The notes: generated by a model from the letters alone, not told the origin. A stretch of 45,867 bases of DNA from Geosiphon pyriformis (GCA_016748015.1 JAAOMT010000786.1:390838-436704), one strand, 5' to 3'; counted from the first letter of the stretch, positions 1 to 10,350 are shown. Made by a program: numbers and translations.

Positions 1-207
1 GTTGGTGCATCTATCCCTCACGGTATGCTTGATTTTCATGTATACGACGGATCTCAACAGCAAAATAATGAAGAGTGTATTGAATACCCCGAATTTGATG
101 ACTGTCACGATTACGACATGAATTATCTTAATTATATGTCCCCAGCTGAAGAGGAATATTATCGCAATCCTCATCAAACATATATAAAATTTGATTATTC
201 AGCATAA
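1..207 (+). CDS. 3' end of a host gene, product unknown
   Basis: The frame is open from base 1 to a TAA at 205-207, so this is the last 68 codons of a gene that starts outside the window. The visible tail is strongly acidic and tyrosine-rich, with Glu/Asp/Tyr clusters and several Asn and Gln, and it ends in FDYSA. I recognise no domain. A Met at 25 is internal and should not be taken as the start. It could be the last exon of a spliced gene. It is the only non-transposon coding sequence seen here, and its codons are less AT-biased than the DNA that follows. Being host DNA is inferred from context; family membership is unknown. Confidence 0.55.
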   Translation, partial: VGASIPHGMLDFHVYDGSQQQNNEECIEYPEFDDCHDYDMNYLNYMSPAEEEYYRNPHQTYIKFDYSA

Positions 208-504
208 GGTATTTTATTATTTTTTATTAATAAGAAAATCAAAATCTTATTTACAATACACTCCAATACTCATTCAACTATTTTTGTTCGAATTTTACAG
301 CAGCTCATAATCACGCTTGTGCAAAGTAAAATTTTCTGTTTCGTTAAATATTTCGTTCAATTTTTTTTTGTTCTTTTTTCGACCTTTTCACTCTGTTCTT
401 GAGAAAATATCAAATTCAAAACAACAATAACAATAACAACAACAATACCAACAAAAAAAAACCTTACCACAGATAATTTATGTCACCTAAGAATATAAAT
501 TTTT

Positions 505-559
<55 letters not shown>
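505..559. repeat. (ATC)n microsatellite
   Basis: A perfect trinucleotide run of about 18 units. Confidence 0.97.
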
Positions 560-718
560 AGTCCCCCCAATCTCTCATAATTCTTAATTAAATACATAGC
601 ATTTTATCAAAATCCAAAACATTTCATCATTCTCATCACTTCAACAAAAGCCACCAACAATAATTAAGCAAACATGCATCAACCTTTTTTTCAAACTATG
701 GAGAGTTCATCCCGGAAG

Positions 719-744
719 GGAAACAAACAAACAAACAAACAAAC
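719..744. repeat. (AAAC)n microsatellite
   Basis: A perfect tetranucleotide run of about six units. Confidence 0.93.
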
Positions 745-889
745 CCTTTATTCTTTAATCTTTACGAAAATCCTTCAAAAAAAAAAAAGTTAGAAAATTC
801 AAACAAAAATTATTATTTTTTATATCTCGTTTTTTTCGCCAATTTTGGTTTTCAGTTCTCTTCCCCGTCATCTTTAATCTTATCTGTTC

Positions 890-926
890 TATTCTGTTCT
901 GTTTCTGTTTCTGTTTCTGTTTCTGT
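890..926. repeat. (GTTTCT)n minisatellite-like run
   Basis: A hexanucleotide run of about five units. It is flanked by related CTGTTC and TCTGTTCGAT repeats that extend to about 942. Confidence 0.9.
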
Positions 927-1228
927 TCGATTTCTGTTCGATTGTCCCTGATTTTTTTTTTCTTGATAACGGGAAACGTGACCCCGCTCATAGCAGTTCC
1001 TTGCCCCTCATTCTGTTCTTTAATTAATTATGATTTTAATAATTATCTTAGAAATTTACGATTCTAACTTTTAAATCCCAATTTTTTATCGTCGAATTAA
1101 CCCTTCCTTTAGTTTGCTAACAATAAAGAATTCTCTATGATAAGCATTATTTCGCATCCTACTCTTAATAATTTTCCGAAAAATAGGTCAATTGATTCCA
1201 GCAATTTTGCATTTCATTCTCGTAAATA

Positions 1229-1302
1229 TCCATCCATCCATCTATCTATCTATCTATTAATCTCTATCTCTATCTATCTATCTATCTATCGATATATATA
1301 TA
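1229..1302. repeat. Compound (CATC)n/(CTAT)n/(AT)n repeat
   Basis: Tetranucleotide CATC units pass into CTAT units, with one interruption, and end in a short AT run. Confidence 0.93.
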
Positions 1303-1392
1303 GACTGTAAATTTTCATGCTGCATATTCTCTCACCATTTTCTCTAAAACGCATGCATTTTTGATTCGTGTCTTAACATCCTATATACATTT

Positions 1393-1420
1393 CTATATAT
1401 ATACACACACACACACACAT

Positions 1421-1456
<36 letters not shown>
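1393..1456. repeat. Compound (AC)n/(AT)n repeat
   Basis: A CA dinucleotide run is followed directly by a longer TA run. Confidence 0.95.
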
Positions 1457-1458
<2 letters not shown>

Positions 1459-1630
1459 TACATATTTCCCCAACCCCTTTTTTTCTCTCCATCCCTCAAA
1501 CAACATTTCTCCCACGCATTTTTATCTGTACAGTTTTAGTTAATCTCATTTTCTCAATCATTCATCATTCATCATCCACTACAATCTTTGATTCTTTACC
1601 TCATCCTATTAAAAAAAAAAACCAAAAAAA

Positions 1631-1652
1631 CATCAATCAATCAATCAATCAA
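1631..1652. repeat. (ATCA)n microsatellite
   Basis: About five tandem tetranucleotide units. Confidence 0.9.
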
Positions 1653-1993
1653 TAATAACTGCTGTTTTGGAATTTGACGACTTTAACCTTTTACTAGTAC
1701 CCTCCAATCGTTTAAAAAAAAATATTCCAAAAAAAGCAGGGAAGCTAAACCTAAAAATAAAAAAATCTTCTTTTGCCTTTGGTCTGCGTTGTCGATCTTG
1801 GACAATGACAAGAAAAGAAACTCACTACTTTTTGTGTCAAATCTTTTTTTTTTTTTTGATTGAAATTTGATTTAGGTTTCTTTGATTCCCTTTTAACGAT
1901 AAAAGGTTAATGCAGCAGTTTATAGTCTTTTTAATTTTTGGCTAGAATGATTCAAACTTGTTACCATTCATAGTTAACCTTAAAAAAAAAAAA

Positions 1994-2074
1994 GGTAGGA
2001 TAAATTAGGATAGGATAGGATAGGATAGGATAGGATAGGATAGGATAGATAGGGTAGGTAGGACAGGTAGGACA
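1994..2074. repeat. (TAGGA)n pentanucleotide repeat
   Basis: About ten TAGGA units, ending in degenerate GGTAGGTAGGACAGG-type units. One strand is fully purine-rich apart from the T. Confidence 0.95.
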
Positions 2075-2246
2075 ATTTAATTTATTCGTATTACCTGCTA
2101 TGACACACGCTAATAAATTCAAGAAAAAAGATCTTATAGAAAGCATTGAGCCTCTTTCCTAATTGAGGCAATGACCGTTGTCACCTACCCTTTGGTTCAT
2201 GTGGATTGATTTTTGACACATAATTAATAATATCAATATCATGTTG

Positions 2247-2313
<67 letters not shown>
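2247..2313. repeat. (AAT)n microsatellite
   Basis: A perfect run of about 22 units. On the minus strand it creates a spurious poly-isoleucine ORF. Confidence 0.97.
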
Positions 2314-2314
<1 letters not shown>

Positions 2315-2875
2315 TCTGAATAACGGATAATTAATAATTATAATAAAAATCATAATTATAATAATAATCAGGTAATACAATATATAAGCAACTTCAAAAT
2401 AAAGATTTTCAATTGATTGGGGATACCAAATAGATTTATCTAGAGGGACGAAAAAAGATAGATTCGAACGTTAAAAACGTTAGACATGAGACGGTTTTGG
2501 GTGGTACGATTATCGCTGTGACATTTTTAGATTCAAGTATAAATTTAGACTAGTAATAAATTTTTTGAACCAATTAAAAACTCACAAGATCTACTGTTTT
2601 TTTTGATTACGTAATTTAAATTTTTTGAAGGATCCTGTTACAAATGGTTAATAGAACTAACTAGACTACTCTTTGTGAATCACAGATTCAAAATAGCTAA
2701 TGGTTTTTCTTGTTTTTGATCTTTCCCCGATTTGTAGTCGTCAAAAAAAATATATACCAAAAACATTTAAAAAGTGACTTCATCCCTTGAATGATTTTTT
2801 GACTATAAAACATTATCAAATAAATACCACAATGAGTATTTTAAGTATGGTAACGATATTATTGGATTTCTTTTA

Positions 2876-2877
<2 letters not shown>

Positions 2878-2931
<54 letters not shown>
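2878..2931. repeat. (ATT)n microsatellite
   Basis: A perfect run of about 18 units, in the opposite sense to the AAT runs at 2247 and 3226. Confidence 0.97.
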
Positions 2932-2934
<3 letters not shown>

Positions 2935-3223
2935 TAAAAAGGGGTCAATTTGATTTGATTTGATTTTGATATTGATTTGTTCTACATAAATAAACAGATT
3001 GACGGAAAAAACCCCCTTTTTACAGTACTACTTTCAGAATCAAGAAGTCGCAGTGATCGTTATAGTCAATAGTATTTGGATCTTTTTATTTTTTCTAGTT
3101 ATATCATCAAATTTGGGATACCCAACAAAAGGTTTCTAAATAAAGGATTTTAAAAAAACTTGTAAAATGTTTAGCATTTTTACTTTGTAAAGATTTTGAA
3201 GTTTATTTTTTTAAATAATAAAA

Positions 3224-3225
<2 letters not shown>

Positions 3226-3274
<49 letters not shown>

Positions 3275-3279
3275 AATAA
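3226..3279. repeat. (AAT)n then (AAAT)n repeat
   Basis: About 14 AAT units are followed by three AAAT units. Confidence 0.95.
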
Positions 3280-3460
3280 CTTTAAAAAAAAAAACCAGGT
3301 AAAAAAATCCTTAAAAACTTTTTTTTTATAAAAGATAAACATAACGATCAAAGAAGTTTATTTTTGTATACTTACTTGGTAATGATTTTTTTTTTTTTTT
3401 GAATAGATAAATAGAGAACTTGTACCAATTGACACTCTTTTCATATTCTTGGTTTTTGTT

Positions 3461-3522
3461 TAATCATTTTAATCATTTTAATCGTTTTAATCGTTTTAAT
3501 AATAATAATAATAATAATTAAT
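3461..3522. repeat. (TTTTAATC)n octamer repeat joined to (AAT)n
   Basis: Four to five copies of an 8-bp unit, alternating C-A and C-G variants, run into a short AAT run. Confidence 0.9.
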
Positions 3523-3700
3523 AATGTTAAAATGAAATGTTTTTTTATTAAATTTTAAAATTAACAAAAGAAAAATTCTCTTACTTGATTTAAAGCAAAA
3601 TTATTTGAATCGAAACAGTCAAAGCTTTAATCTTAAAAGTATAAAGAAATTTTTATAATTATAGGCTTTTTTTCATTATTTAACTCCCTTTTTCCATTTC

Positions 3701-3780
3701 CATTCTATTTTATTCTATTTTATTCTATTCTATTCTATTCTATTTTATTCTATTCTATTCTATTCTATTCTATTCTATTT
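3701..3780. repeat. (TTCTA)n pentanucleotide repeat
   Basis: About 15 pentamer units with occasional TTTTA variants. This is the last large microsatellite before the transposon nest. Confidence 0.95.
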
Positions 3781-3959
3781 ACCTAAAAATCTTTGTGATT
3801 TATGTTTACTCGATAATAAAAAAAAGAAAAGAAAAAAAGACGTATTTTTTTTATTTCAAAAAATTCACATAATATTGTAATAATATATTTAAAATACCAT
3901 ATTAATATTATATTTATTATATTATATCAATAATTTTTTAATTGATAATTGATAATTAA

Positions 3960-4038
3960 ATCATAAAATAAAAATTAAAGTTACAAAACTTAATTTATTA
4001 ATTCTTTTTTTTAAATTTTAAATTTAGAAAACAAATAT
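3960..4038 (+). mobile_element. LINE-2, piece 1 (ORF1 region, extremely decayed)
   Basis: The bases just left of LINE-1 align, allowing C-to-T and G-to-A changes, with 41,330-41,400 of the better-preserved ORF1 unit C. For example, the string before the insertion reads like its ACTTGGAAAACTATTATT. The piece resumes at 8090 after the LINE-1 insertion. The true 5' end of LINE-2 lies somewhere in about 3,840-3,960 and cannot be fixed by eye. Confidence 0.6.
4028..4038. repeat. Left target-site duplication of LINE-1
   Basis: AAAACAAATAT occurs here and again at 8079-8089, directly after the poly-A tail. The A-rich left part is ambiguous with the tail. Its last bases plus the first base of the element make a chance ATG. 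Confidence 0.75.
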
Positions 4039-7000
4039 GTGGTCTAAGTTTAGGGATTGTGTTTTGGCTAAGCTTCTGTTGATCAAGAACCTCTTCTCTG
4101 AAGCCAAAGCTGATGGTGATTTGGATACCATGTGAGCAACTTTAGAAAAAGTAATGGTTGGGTTTGCTGATGAGATTTTTTCCAGACAATGGTTTAGTGA
4201 ATTTCAATGTTCTAGAAATAAGCATTCTTCAAAGTTTTTTGGGTTGGAGTTACTCATTGCCAAGATTGTTGGTGTGGTTCATGCTGGTGACGTGCTTAAA
4301 GTTAATTATCTCATAAGGAAATGGTCTACTTCGGATAAGGCCAAAGCTTGCGCATTCTCTGATTTGATTTGATTAGATTAAATGTAGGTAGTATGGTTCT
4401 TCTTAAATACCTATCATCAAGTCGCAAAGAATACAGGAAGTCGAAGATGTTTGAATCAAGGTTGGCTGAAAAAGCTTCTATTAGAGGAGCTGTAGAGAGA
4501 CGCATAGAAAGTTTTGCTTCTAATAAAGGGGGCATAATAAGGAGTGTATTGGATCAGCCTTTTCACAAGGTGATTCTTAATCATTTAGTTGTTAATAATG
4601 GCTTGGTTCTGGAACCTGTGGATGTGAAGTCTAAGGTAGACGAGATTATAGTGGGATGGACGAGGAAGTAGGTGGTGCCTACAGTGGTGTCTGAACTCTG
4701 GGCTCGCCAGTATGTACTGCTGAATCATGTACGAGATGACGCTTTTTCTGGAGTGATATGTGAAATCAGTTTGGGTAAGCTGTTCTCAGTTGTTGGGGAT
4801 CTGTCTGATGGCAAGACTGTTGGCTTGTCTGGTATTCCTAATGAGCTGTGGAAGTATGGTGGTAATGCAGTATTGGGTTGCCTTCTGAAGCTGTTGAATA
4901 CGTGTCTGGTTGTTGGGAGTGTGCCTACTTTGTGGAAGAGAGTGTGGGTTTCGATGATTCTGAAACCTTAAAATTGGGATGGAGTTCTTATGAACACTCA
5001 GCCTATTGTGCTGATCAAGACTGCCAGAAAGATTCTCTTCAAGGTTCTTTTTGACAGGATTTCATCAGCTTGTAGTAAGTTTGGTGTTCTTTATGGTAAT
5101 AATTTTTCTGTTTTAAAAGATATGTTTACCCAGTTTCTAGTGTTTGCTGTCGGCTCAGTAGTTGAGGATGCTTTGGAAAAGAATCGAGAACTTTGGTTAG
5201 TGTTGCAGAATATGAGTAAAGCATATGATTCAATTGGGTGGTACCACTTGGAAGTGAGCTTAAAGTGCATCAAGATGTGCAGTAGATTCATTAGTTTCTT
5301 TGATGGCATACACAATGATAGGATTAACAGGGTCATGACGGATTTTGGTCTGTCAAATGGCTATTGTGTGCATGATAATTTGAGTCAAGGTGAGGTTTTC
5401 TCCTCCCTTCTTTGGAGAATCTTCTATGATCCGCTATTGTGTGAGGTCAAACAGCATGAACATTTGTGTGGATACAAGATTGACACTAAGTTTGTGGCGA
5501 GGACTGGCAGAATCGAGAATAGTGGTGGGATGTCCTCCTTTTTTGCTGCTGGTGCTTTTGTGGATAATACAATTTGGGTAGGAGATTGCCAGGCTTCTAT
5601 ATAGTATGCTCTTAATATTGCTAGTGAATTTTTTTCTATCAATGATATTTCAATTAATAATGAGAAGATGGTGGCCATTCTGATTAATCAGGGTGTCAAG
5701 GTTGCTTCACTAAGTATTAGTGGTCAGCCAATCTCTATAGCAAAAAAGGGTAAAGCTTACAGATACCTGGGAATTTTTTTGTTGACTGAAAGGTTGTTCA
5801 AACCTAGTTTGGCCAAAGCGCACTCGGATGTCCGTTTTTTTACCAATGTTGTACTCAGGAAAGCCATCACAGGCAAGCAGTTTTCTTATTTGATTTCAGC
5901 TGTTTTGTAGCCAATTGTTAGTTACAGAATGCAGTTTAGTTTTGTCTCCTCTGGTATATGCCGCAAGTGGGACGTTTTGGTTAGGAAGGGTCTTAGGTTT
6001 AAGGCTTGCTTGCTTCGTGACTTCTCGAATAAAGTTTTGCATCATCCTTCTCTTTATGGCTTGAAGCCTTTTAATCAGATACAGTCTGAAAGCAAGGTGG
6101 CTGCTGTGATCTCTTTTTTGAATGCTTCAGGTATTCTTGGTTGGTTGTTTCTTCATCACTTCTTGGATTTGCAGGTTCTTGGGTGGACGCCCTTGAATCC
6201 ATTGCAGTTTCCAGTCAAGCTGCATGTTAGTTCTGTGAACAATTTTTTAGCTGGTGTGGTCAGAATTTTTTTGGATTGTGAGCTGTCTTTGGTGAACATT
6301 TTGCCTAGTGCTTTTAGGAATTCTGGTGTTTTTCCTATGCCTGTGATTTTGGGAGAGTCTTTGTTTCTTAGTTGTGTTCGTTCTCTGAAGTGTTTTGGGG
6401 TTGCCTTTGGTGACAGACTTCTTGACAAAAAAGGTGCCGTAATGGATTAGAAGACTTTTCGTCATTGGAAGAGACTTGATCTCAGGGGCTCTGTGCCTCA
6501 TTGGTTCAATGTTACATATAAGTTTTTGCTAGATAAGAGCTTGGCACTGCCTGCTGCTGATGATGCTGGTGGTTCTTTGGGCTGTAGTGTTTTGGACTCT
6601 AAACAGTTTGCTTTTGTGTAAGATGGTCTGCTTAAAGTTTGGTCTGACTCTTTGGATGTTTATACTGATGGTTCATTGAAATCAGCTGGCTTTGCCAGCG
6701 TGGTTAGTGGGGCCGCTGCTTATTTTCTTGCTTTGGATGCAGGAGTTGGTGTTGGTATATGTGGGCTTTTATCTTCAACTCTGTTGAAATTGTAGGCTGT
6801 GGCTCTTGCTCTGGAATGCATTTCTTCCTTCTGTTCAGTGGTTTTGCATCTCAACAGCCAAGCTGCCATTGATGTGTGTATGTCTGAATTGGCTTTTGTT
6901 GTCCCTGACTTTCGCAATCATTGTTGGATTGAGAGAAGACATGTTGCCAATTTAATTAGGGATAAGGATCTTGCTGTGTGTTGGGTTAAGGTCAAGGGTC

Positions 7001-7944
7001 ATTCTGGAGTTCCTGGCAATGATCAAGCTGATGCACTGGCTGGTAAGGCTGCTGGCTCTCCCATTTCATTGCTGTCTGGAGTTTGTGAGTGTTTTCTGTT
7101 GGCTGAGAGTATTGTGGTTTCAGGTAATGCTCATCACTTCATCAGAGATGTTTTTAGATCTGTTTGTCATGCTCATTGAGAGGCTGGTCTGAGTTATGAC
7201 ATGGTTCCAGCTATTCCGTTGCAGCATTTTGATTGGAATGTTTCCATGCAGGTCTGGCATCCTGACTTGCACATGTTTGCTGAATTTACCAGCTGGAAAT
7301 CAGCAAGTCTTCGCATATACTTGATGAAGGCTCTACATAGAAGATTGCTGGTGGCTGTTCGCAAAAGATTGTACAATAAATGTTATCCTGGTGTTCAGTG
7401 TTTGTTGTGTGGTGAGGTGGAGTTGCCCGACCATGTTTTTACTTGTTCTCGAAATGTTTATGTACAGGGGGATATTCTATTAGAGGCATCTGCTCATTGG
7501 ATTTCCATAGCTGGTGCATATAACTCGTCTTTTTCCTCAGTCTTGAGGACTCTTGATCTCTGCCAATCAGATGTTAGCTTGTATTTGGTTATGTGTAGAG
7601 GATTTGTGCTTAAGGATTGGTGTACAGAGACTGTTAGCATTTTTGAGGATATTAAGTGTGCATCTGGTGTGGTTGTTGACTTTGTGAGGTATTTGGTTGA
7701 GTTACATTGATCTAAAGTGTGGTTGGCTAGGTCTAAATTTAGGGTGAACATAGAGAAGGCAGGTTTGGTTGGTGATGATGGTTTGGTGTTAGGGCTGTCG
7801 TGTTGCATGACTTCTATGCTTTCAAATGGGATGATCAGATTGCTTGGCATAGTGGAGTCTTTTGCTGTAAGTTTTGGCCATTGCAAGCCTTGTTCTTTTT
7901 TTTCCGGTTTGGATAATAATTTATGTGTTAGTTTAAGTGTATAG
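4039..7944 (+). pseudogene. LINE ORF2 remnant: reverse transcriptase, RNase H, zinc knuckle
   Basis: ORF2 of a non-LTR retrotransposon copies element RNA into DNA at the target site. After one frame change near 4369, within a GATTT/GATTA repeat, everything to the TAG at 7942-7944 lies in a single frame. That frame is broken by stops at 4669, 4969, 5602, 5908, 6448, 6619, 6793, 7177 and 7708; an earlier one is at 4132. The RT domain runs about 4,800-5,700. Its catalytic box reads FVDN (5557-5568) instead of the usual F/YADD, so the second Asp is lost. RNase H starts at YTDGS (6661-6675), continues through the ALALE region near 6,805 and ends with a VKVKGHSG-x-PGND block near 6,985. A C-x2-C-x7-H-x4-C knuckle lies near 7,400-7,452. 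It is dead: truncated, stop-ridden and catalytically altered. Confidence 0.9.
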
Positions 7945-7964
7945 TGTTGTCTTGTCTGGCCCGA

Positions 7965-7992
7965 GTGGCTAGCCACATGTAGAAAGTACATG
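7965..7992 (+). other. LINE 3' UTR palindrome and hairpin
   Basis: GTGGCTAGCCAC (7965-7976) is a perfect 12-bp palindrome. It overlaps CATGTA-GAAAG-TACATG (7976-7992), a 6-bp stem with a 5-base loop. The hairpin recurs in a related LINE end on the other strand at 38470-38486. 3' UTR stem-loops are recognised by the RT in some LINEs; that role is an inference here. Confidence 0.6.
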
Positions 7993-8078
7993 AATTGCAT
8001 TTAATTTGAGCCACTTGGTTTGGTTCTATGTACTAGGTAGTGGTTGGGCTTCACTCATTAAAATGAATAAAAAAAAAA

Positions 8079-8089
8079 AAAACAAATAT
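8079..8089. repeat. Right target-site duplication of LINE-1
   Basis: A second copy of AAAACAAATAT, joined to the poly-A tail. LINE-2 sequence resumes immediately after it. Confidence 0.75.
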
Positions 8090-8133
8090 TAAATATTAAA
8101 GATTTCCTAAATAAAAAGTTTTTACTTTGATGC
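8090..8133 (+). mobile_element. LINE-2, piece 2 (ORF1 region)
   Basis: These 44 bases between two insertions align with unit C near 41,398-41,440. The shared order is an AAAGATTT block, then an AATAG/AAAAG block, then CTTTACT-type sequence. The alignment continues across the family-B element into 13,954 onward, showing that both LINE-1 and the LTR element inserted into one older LINE. Confidence 0.65.
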
Positions 8134-9124
8134 TGTTACCGGAGGTTTTTGGTCTCTTTTCTGTAATGTTGTGGATACTTATTTGCTGTGAATTCACGTT
8201 TTCTGGGTGTGGTTAAACCTCCAATAACTGAATTTTTAACTTCAAATTATCTCCTATAATTTGAACTTGCTGGGCTTATGAGTGGAATGACCAATTCCAT
8301 GCCAGTTGCTTTATGTAGTTACGTTGTAGTAAACGTCAACTCTTTCCCAGGAATTGCTTGTCTGGAAGCTCACTAAAATGTGTAGTTACTTTGCTGTGAA
8401 AGTCAACTCTTCTACAGAAATCTCGTCTGTAGGCTACCCTAATGATTGTAATAAGAAAAGAAAAGAAAAATAAAAGAAATATAAAAGAAATAAGATTTTT
8501 ATCAAGAGAAACATTTTCTATCCAGGCCTGGAGTCACTAACAGTTTACTGAAATTGGTAGCTAATCAATTTCGAAATGTTAGTTGGTTTTTTTTTTTTGG
8601 GAATTTTCCAAGGGCAATAATTAAAGAATTTGGTTTTTCAAATTATTTGGTATTTATTTCTTTTTGTGTGTGTAAAAATGGTTCTAAGTAATAAATCTAA
8701 AGTAAAATACATTTTCTCAAAGAGAGAAGCTCTTTTTTTATACAACTTGTCATAACACTATTCTATGAACTTGAACTTTGCTATTTTCTACAATTTCACT
8801 AAACTAAAGATACATTTCGGCAAACTACAAGTTATTTCTGCGAACTTATTAGATATTTTGGTGAACTATTAATTATTTCAGCAAATTTCTATCAATTTCA
8901 GTGAGCTTTTGAATGTTACATAGTTCAGGGTATTGCATGATTGATCATTGCAATTAGGTTACATTTGTGTTGTATATAATTTGGGTTATTAATTAAATGA
9001 TAATTTCAGACATTCTTTGCTAATGTAATAAGTGATAATTTGAAACGATAATATATGCTAATTAATGATAGGAATTATAAGATAGTTTTATGCTAAATGA
9101 TATCTCTAATTTCGTCTGGTAACA
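8134..9124 (-). repeat. Family-B LTR (3' LTR of the minus-strand element)
   Basis: It runs from TGTTACCGG to TCTGGTAACA and closely matches 12971-13949 and the solo LTR at 30849-31823. A roughly 20-bp degenerate tandem motif, a TTTCGGCAAACTA type repeated about six times, lies at about 8,800-8,910, in the presumed U3 region. Confidence 0.93.
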
Positions 9125-9143
9125 TAACCTCCTCCTCAAAACT
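9125..9143 (-). other. Polypurine tract, family-B element
   Basis: On the minus strand this reads TTTTGAGGAGGAGGTTA directly before the LTR start TGTTACC, the expected plus-strand primer site. It fixes the orientation of the element. Confidence 0.8.
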
Positions 9144-9256
9144 GAGCTTCCAAGTACTGTCTGTTATTTCCAGATAATAATCCAAAATTATTGAAGAAAT
9201 TTGGTCTGAAAATTGTTGAAATTTCAGTTCTGTGAGCTTTCCAATGTATTGAATCT

Positions 9257-9541
9257 TTAAAGGTTGAAAAATTGGGTTTTGTAGTATGTTTTCACAGGTG
9301 TGGAATAGGTCATAAAGTCTAAGAGCAGCTCTAAGCCTGTAGCAACTGTTTGTTGATCCAGCTGTTGTCTTGAATTCTTTGTGGAGTTGTTTCTGAATAG
9401 CTTCTTTTGTGAAGTTTGCTGTTGTAAGTTCCAGTTTCCATTTGTAGAGTGTTTTTCCAATGTGAAAATATCTATAGATTGGAGAATATTCAGTGTTTTT
9501 TTCATTAAGACACAGTTGAAGTTTTTGTTAAATTGTAGCAT
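9257..9541 (-). pseudogene. Region after integrase in the family-B element, unknown function
   Basis: A 94-codon open stretch lies between the integrase tail and the 3' LTR. It is in the same reading frame as gag, protease and the integrase tail, so it may be the far C-terminus of the polyprotein. It is polar, rich in Asn, Gln, Thr and Lys, with a helical-looking stretch ending near TYYKTQFFNL. The 9,545-9,900 stretch upstream carries several stops. The family-A element has a comparable extension at 42,430-43,068. No known domain is recognised. Confidence 0.4.
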
Positions 9542-9899
9542 TTGGTGGAATATTAATCAGAGTAAGCATTAAGTTTTCTCTTAAAGCAAGCTTTAAAAGT
9601 TCTGGCAGGTGAATTCCAGTATAACTTCTTGTGTTCTTTTTATACGGGTGATATTTTCATGAATTTGGAGCTAAATTTGTAACTACTTCTGTTTGGGTAT
9701 AATTTATGTGGTTTTCAGTAACAGTAATGGATAATTCGAGTATTGTTTTTAAAGCTAACATTAGTTTTTGGGATAATTGTTGAATGTTTTAAGGAATAGT
9801 CATTATAAGCAATTGAAATAAAAAAAATAAAAAATTATTTTTGGTGTATGGGTTTTTTATGTTATTTTTGTTTTGTTTTTGTGAGATTGTTTCTAAATT

Positions 9900-10175
9900 A
9901 TACGAGAATAACTAGTAAAATTAAATTGAGTGTTCAGGTTGGAAGGTTGTTCAATGACAACTATTGGTTCTAAGTTTCGGGAAATATCTTTGGGACTGAC
10001 CAAAGGAAAATGTATACCAATTTGTGGAATTAATGATTCAGGATTATTTCTGGAATGATAGTGTTTCAAACAATCTCCATGTGCAACTTTTGCTAGGATT
10101 TTGTCATCAAGTCTTAGCTTGTATGATTCATTGCCTAGAACTTCATGGGTAAAGAATAGTCTATCTCATTTATTT
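9900..10175 (-). pseudogene. Integrase C-terminal remnant fused in frame to the cysteine-rich region
   Basis: The minus strand encodes a block with the key residues YKLRLDDKILAKVAH. This matches the integrase tail of the family-A element at 43,200-43,330, which has YKLRLDNKILTKAAH there. The frame is unchanged from gag (codon starts share the same phase). The preceding KFENK-stop-D corresponds to KFDPKWD in family A, so that stop is a Trp codon changed TGG to TGA. Everything from RT to the integrase core is missing between this and 10,190. Confidence 0.75.
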
Positions 10176-10179
10176 TCAA

Positions 10180-10350
10180 ATTTTTCACTCCTTTTTATTA
10201 GGTGGCCCCATCACTCTCTGTGGCAAGCCTTACAGTAATAACAAGTATGATTCTCATATTCTTTTTCAGGTGAAATGCAGACTCCCATTGATGATAGTTT
10301 CTTGTGGCAGTCCTTACATTTAAGGGGAATATAGGGGCATTGTTTTCTTG
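10180..10350 (-). pseudogene. Cysteine-rich (zinc-ribbon-like) region after protease, family B
   Basis: The frame reads C-K-D-C-H-K-K-L near 10,313 and C-Y-Y-C-K-A-C-H-R-E near 10,225: paired CxxC motifs about 25 residues apart. The family-A element has the same kind of block after its protease (22,690-22,930). One TGA at 10211-10213 interrupts it. The function is unknown; CxxC pairs usually bind zinc. It lies immediately before the deletion junction. Confidence 0.65.

Larger units (their letters stand above)
208..3950. other. Native intergenic region, microsatellite-dense, no gene seen
   Basis: This is about 3.7 kb downstream of the host gene. It contains no ORF with convincing codon structure; the ORFs present are runs of Ile, Lys or Tyr produced by repeats. 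It holds at least twelve different simple-sequence repeats, listed separately, plus many poly-A and poly-T tracts. It lacks LTR, LINE or inverted-repeat homology to the rest of the window until about 3,960, where LINE-2 homology begins. Confidence 0.7.
4039..8078 (+). mobile_element. LINE-1: 5'-truncated non-LTR retrotransposon with poly-A tail
   Basis: The element is about 4.0 kb. It starts inside ORF2, keeps the reverse transcriptase, RNase H and C-terminal zinc-knuckle regions, and ends in a 3' untranslated stretch and a pure A tract at 8069-8082. ORF1 and the endonuclease are absent, as expected for target-primed reverse transcription that stopped early. It has an 11-bp duplication at both ends and sits inside LINE-2. 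Its base composition is clearly richer in G and C than the flanking LINE-2, so it is the younger copy of a related family. Confidence 0.9.

Noticed and set aside
505-559. Repeat runs considered as a CRISPR array or centromeric satellite
   Set aside because: There are no spacers and the units are 3-8 bp long, so they are simple microsatellites.
755-991. Minus-strand ORF of 78 codons, Lys/Gln-rich
   Set aside because: Its core is the (GTTTCT)n repeat read backwards. No homology or start context supports it.
1961-2146. Minus-strand ORF with ILSYP repeats
   Set aside because: The repeat peptide is produced by the TAGGA pentamer array.
2159-2380. Minus-strand ORF of 73 codons
   Set aside because: It is translation of an (AAT)n microsatellite into poly-isoleucine, with no gene-like composition.
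4037-4134. ATG at 4037 as a genuine LINE-1 start
   Set aside because: The ATG is formed by the target duplication plus the first base of the truncated element. The frame stops after 32 codons.
7494-8000. Minus-strand ORF of 168 codons opposite the end of LINE-1
   Set aside because: The plus strand encodes the recognisable LINE C-terminus and zinc knuckle; the antisense frame has no domain and is a shadow.
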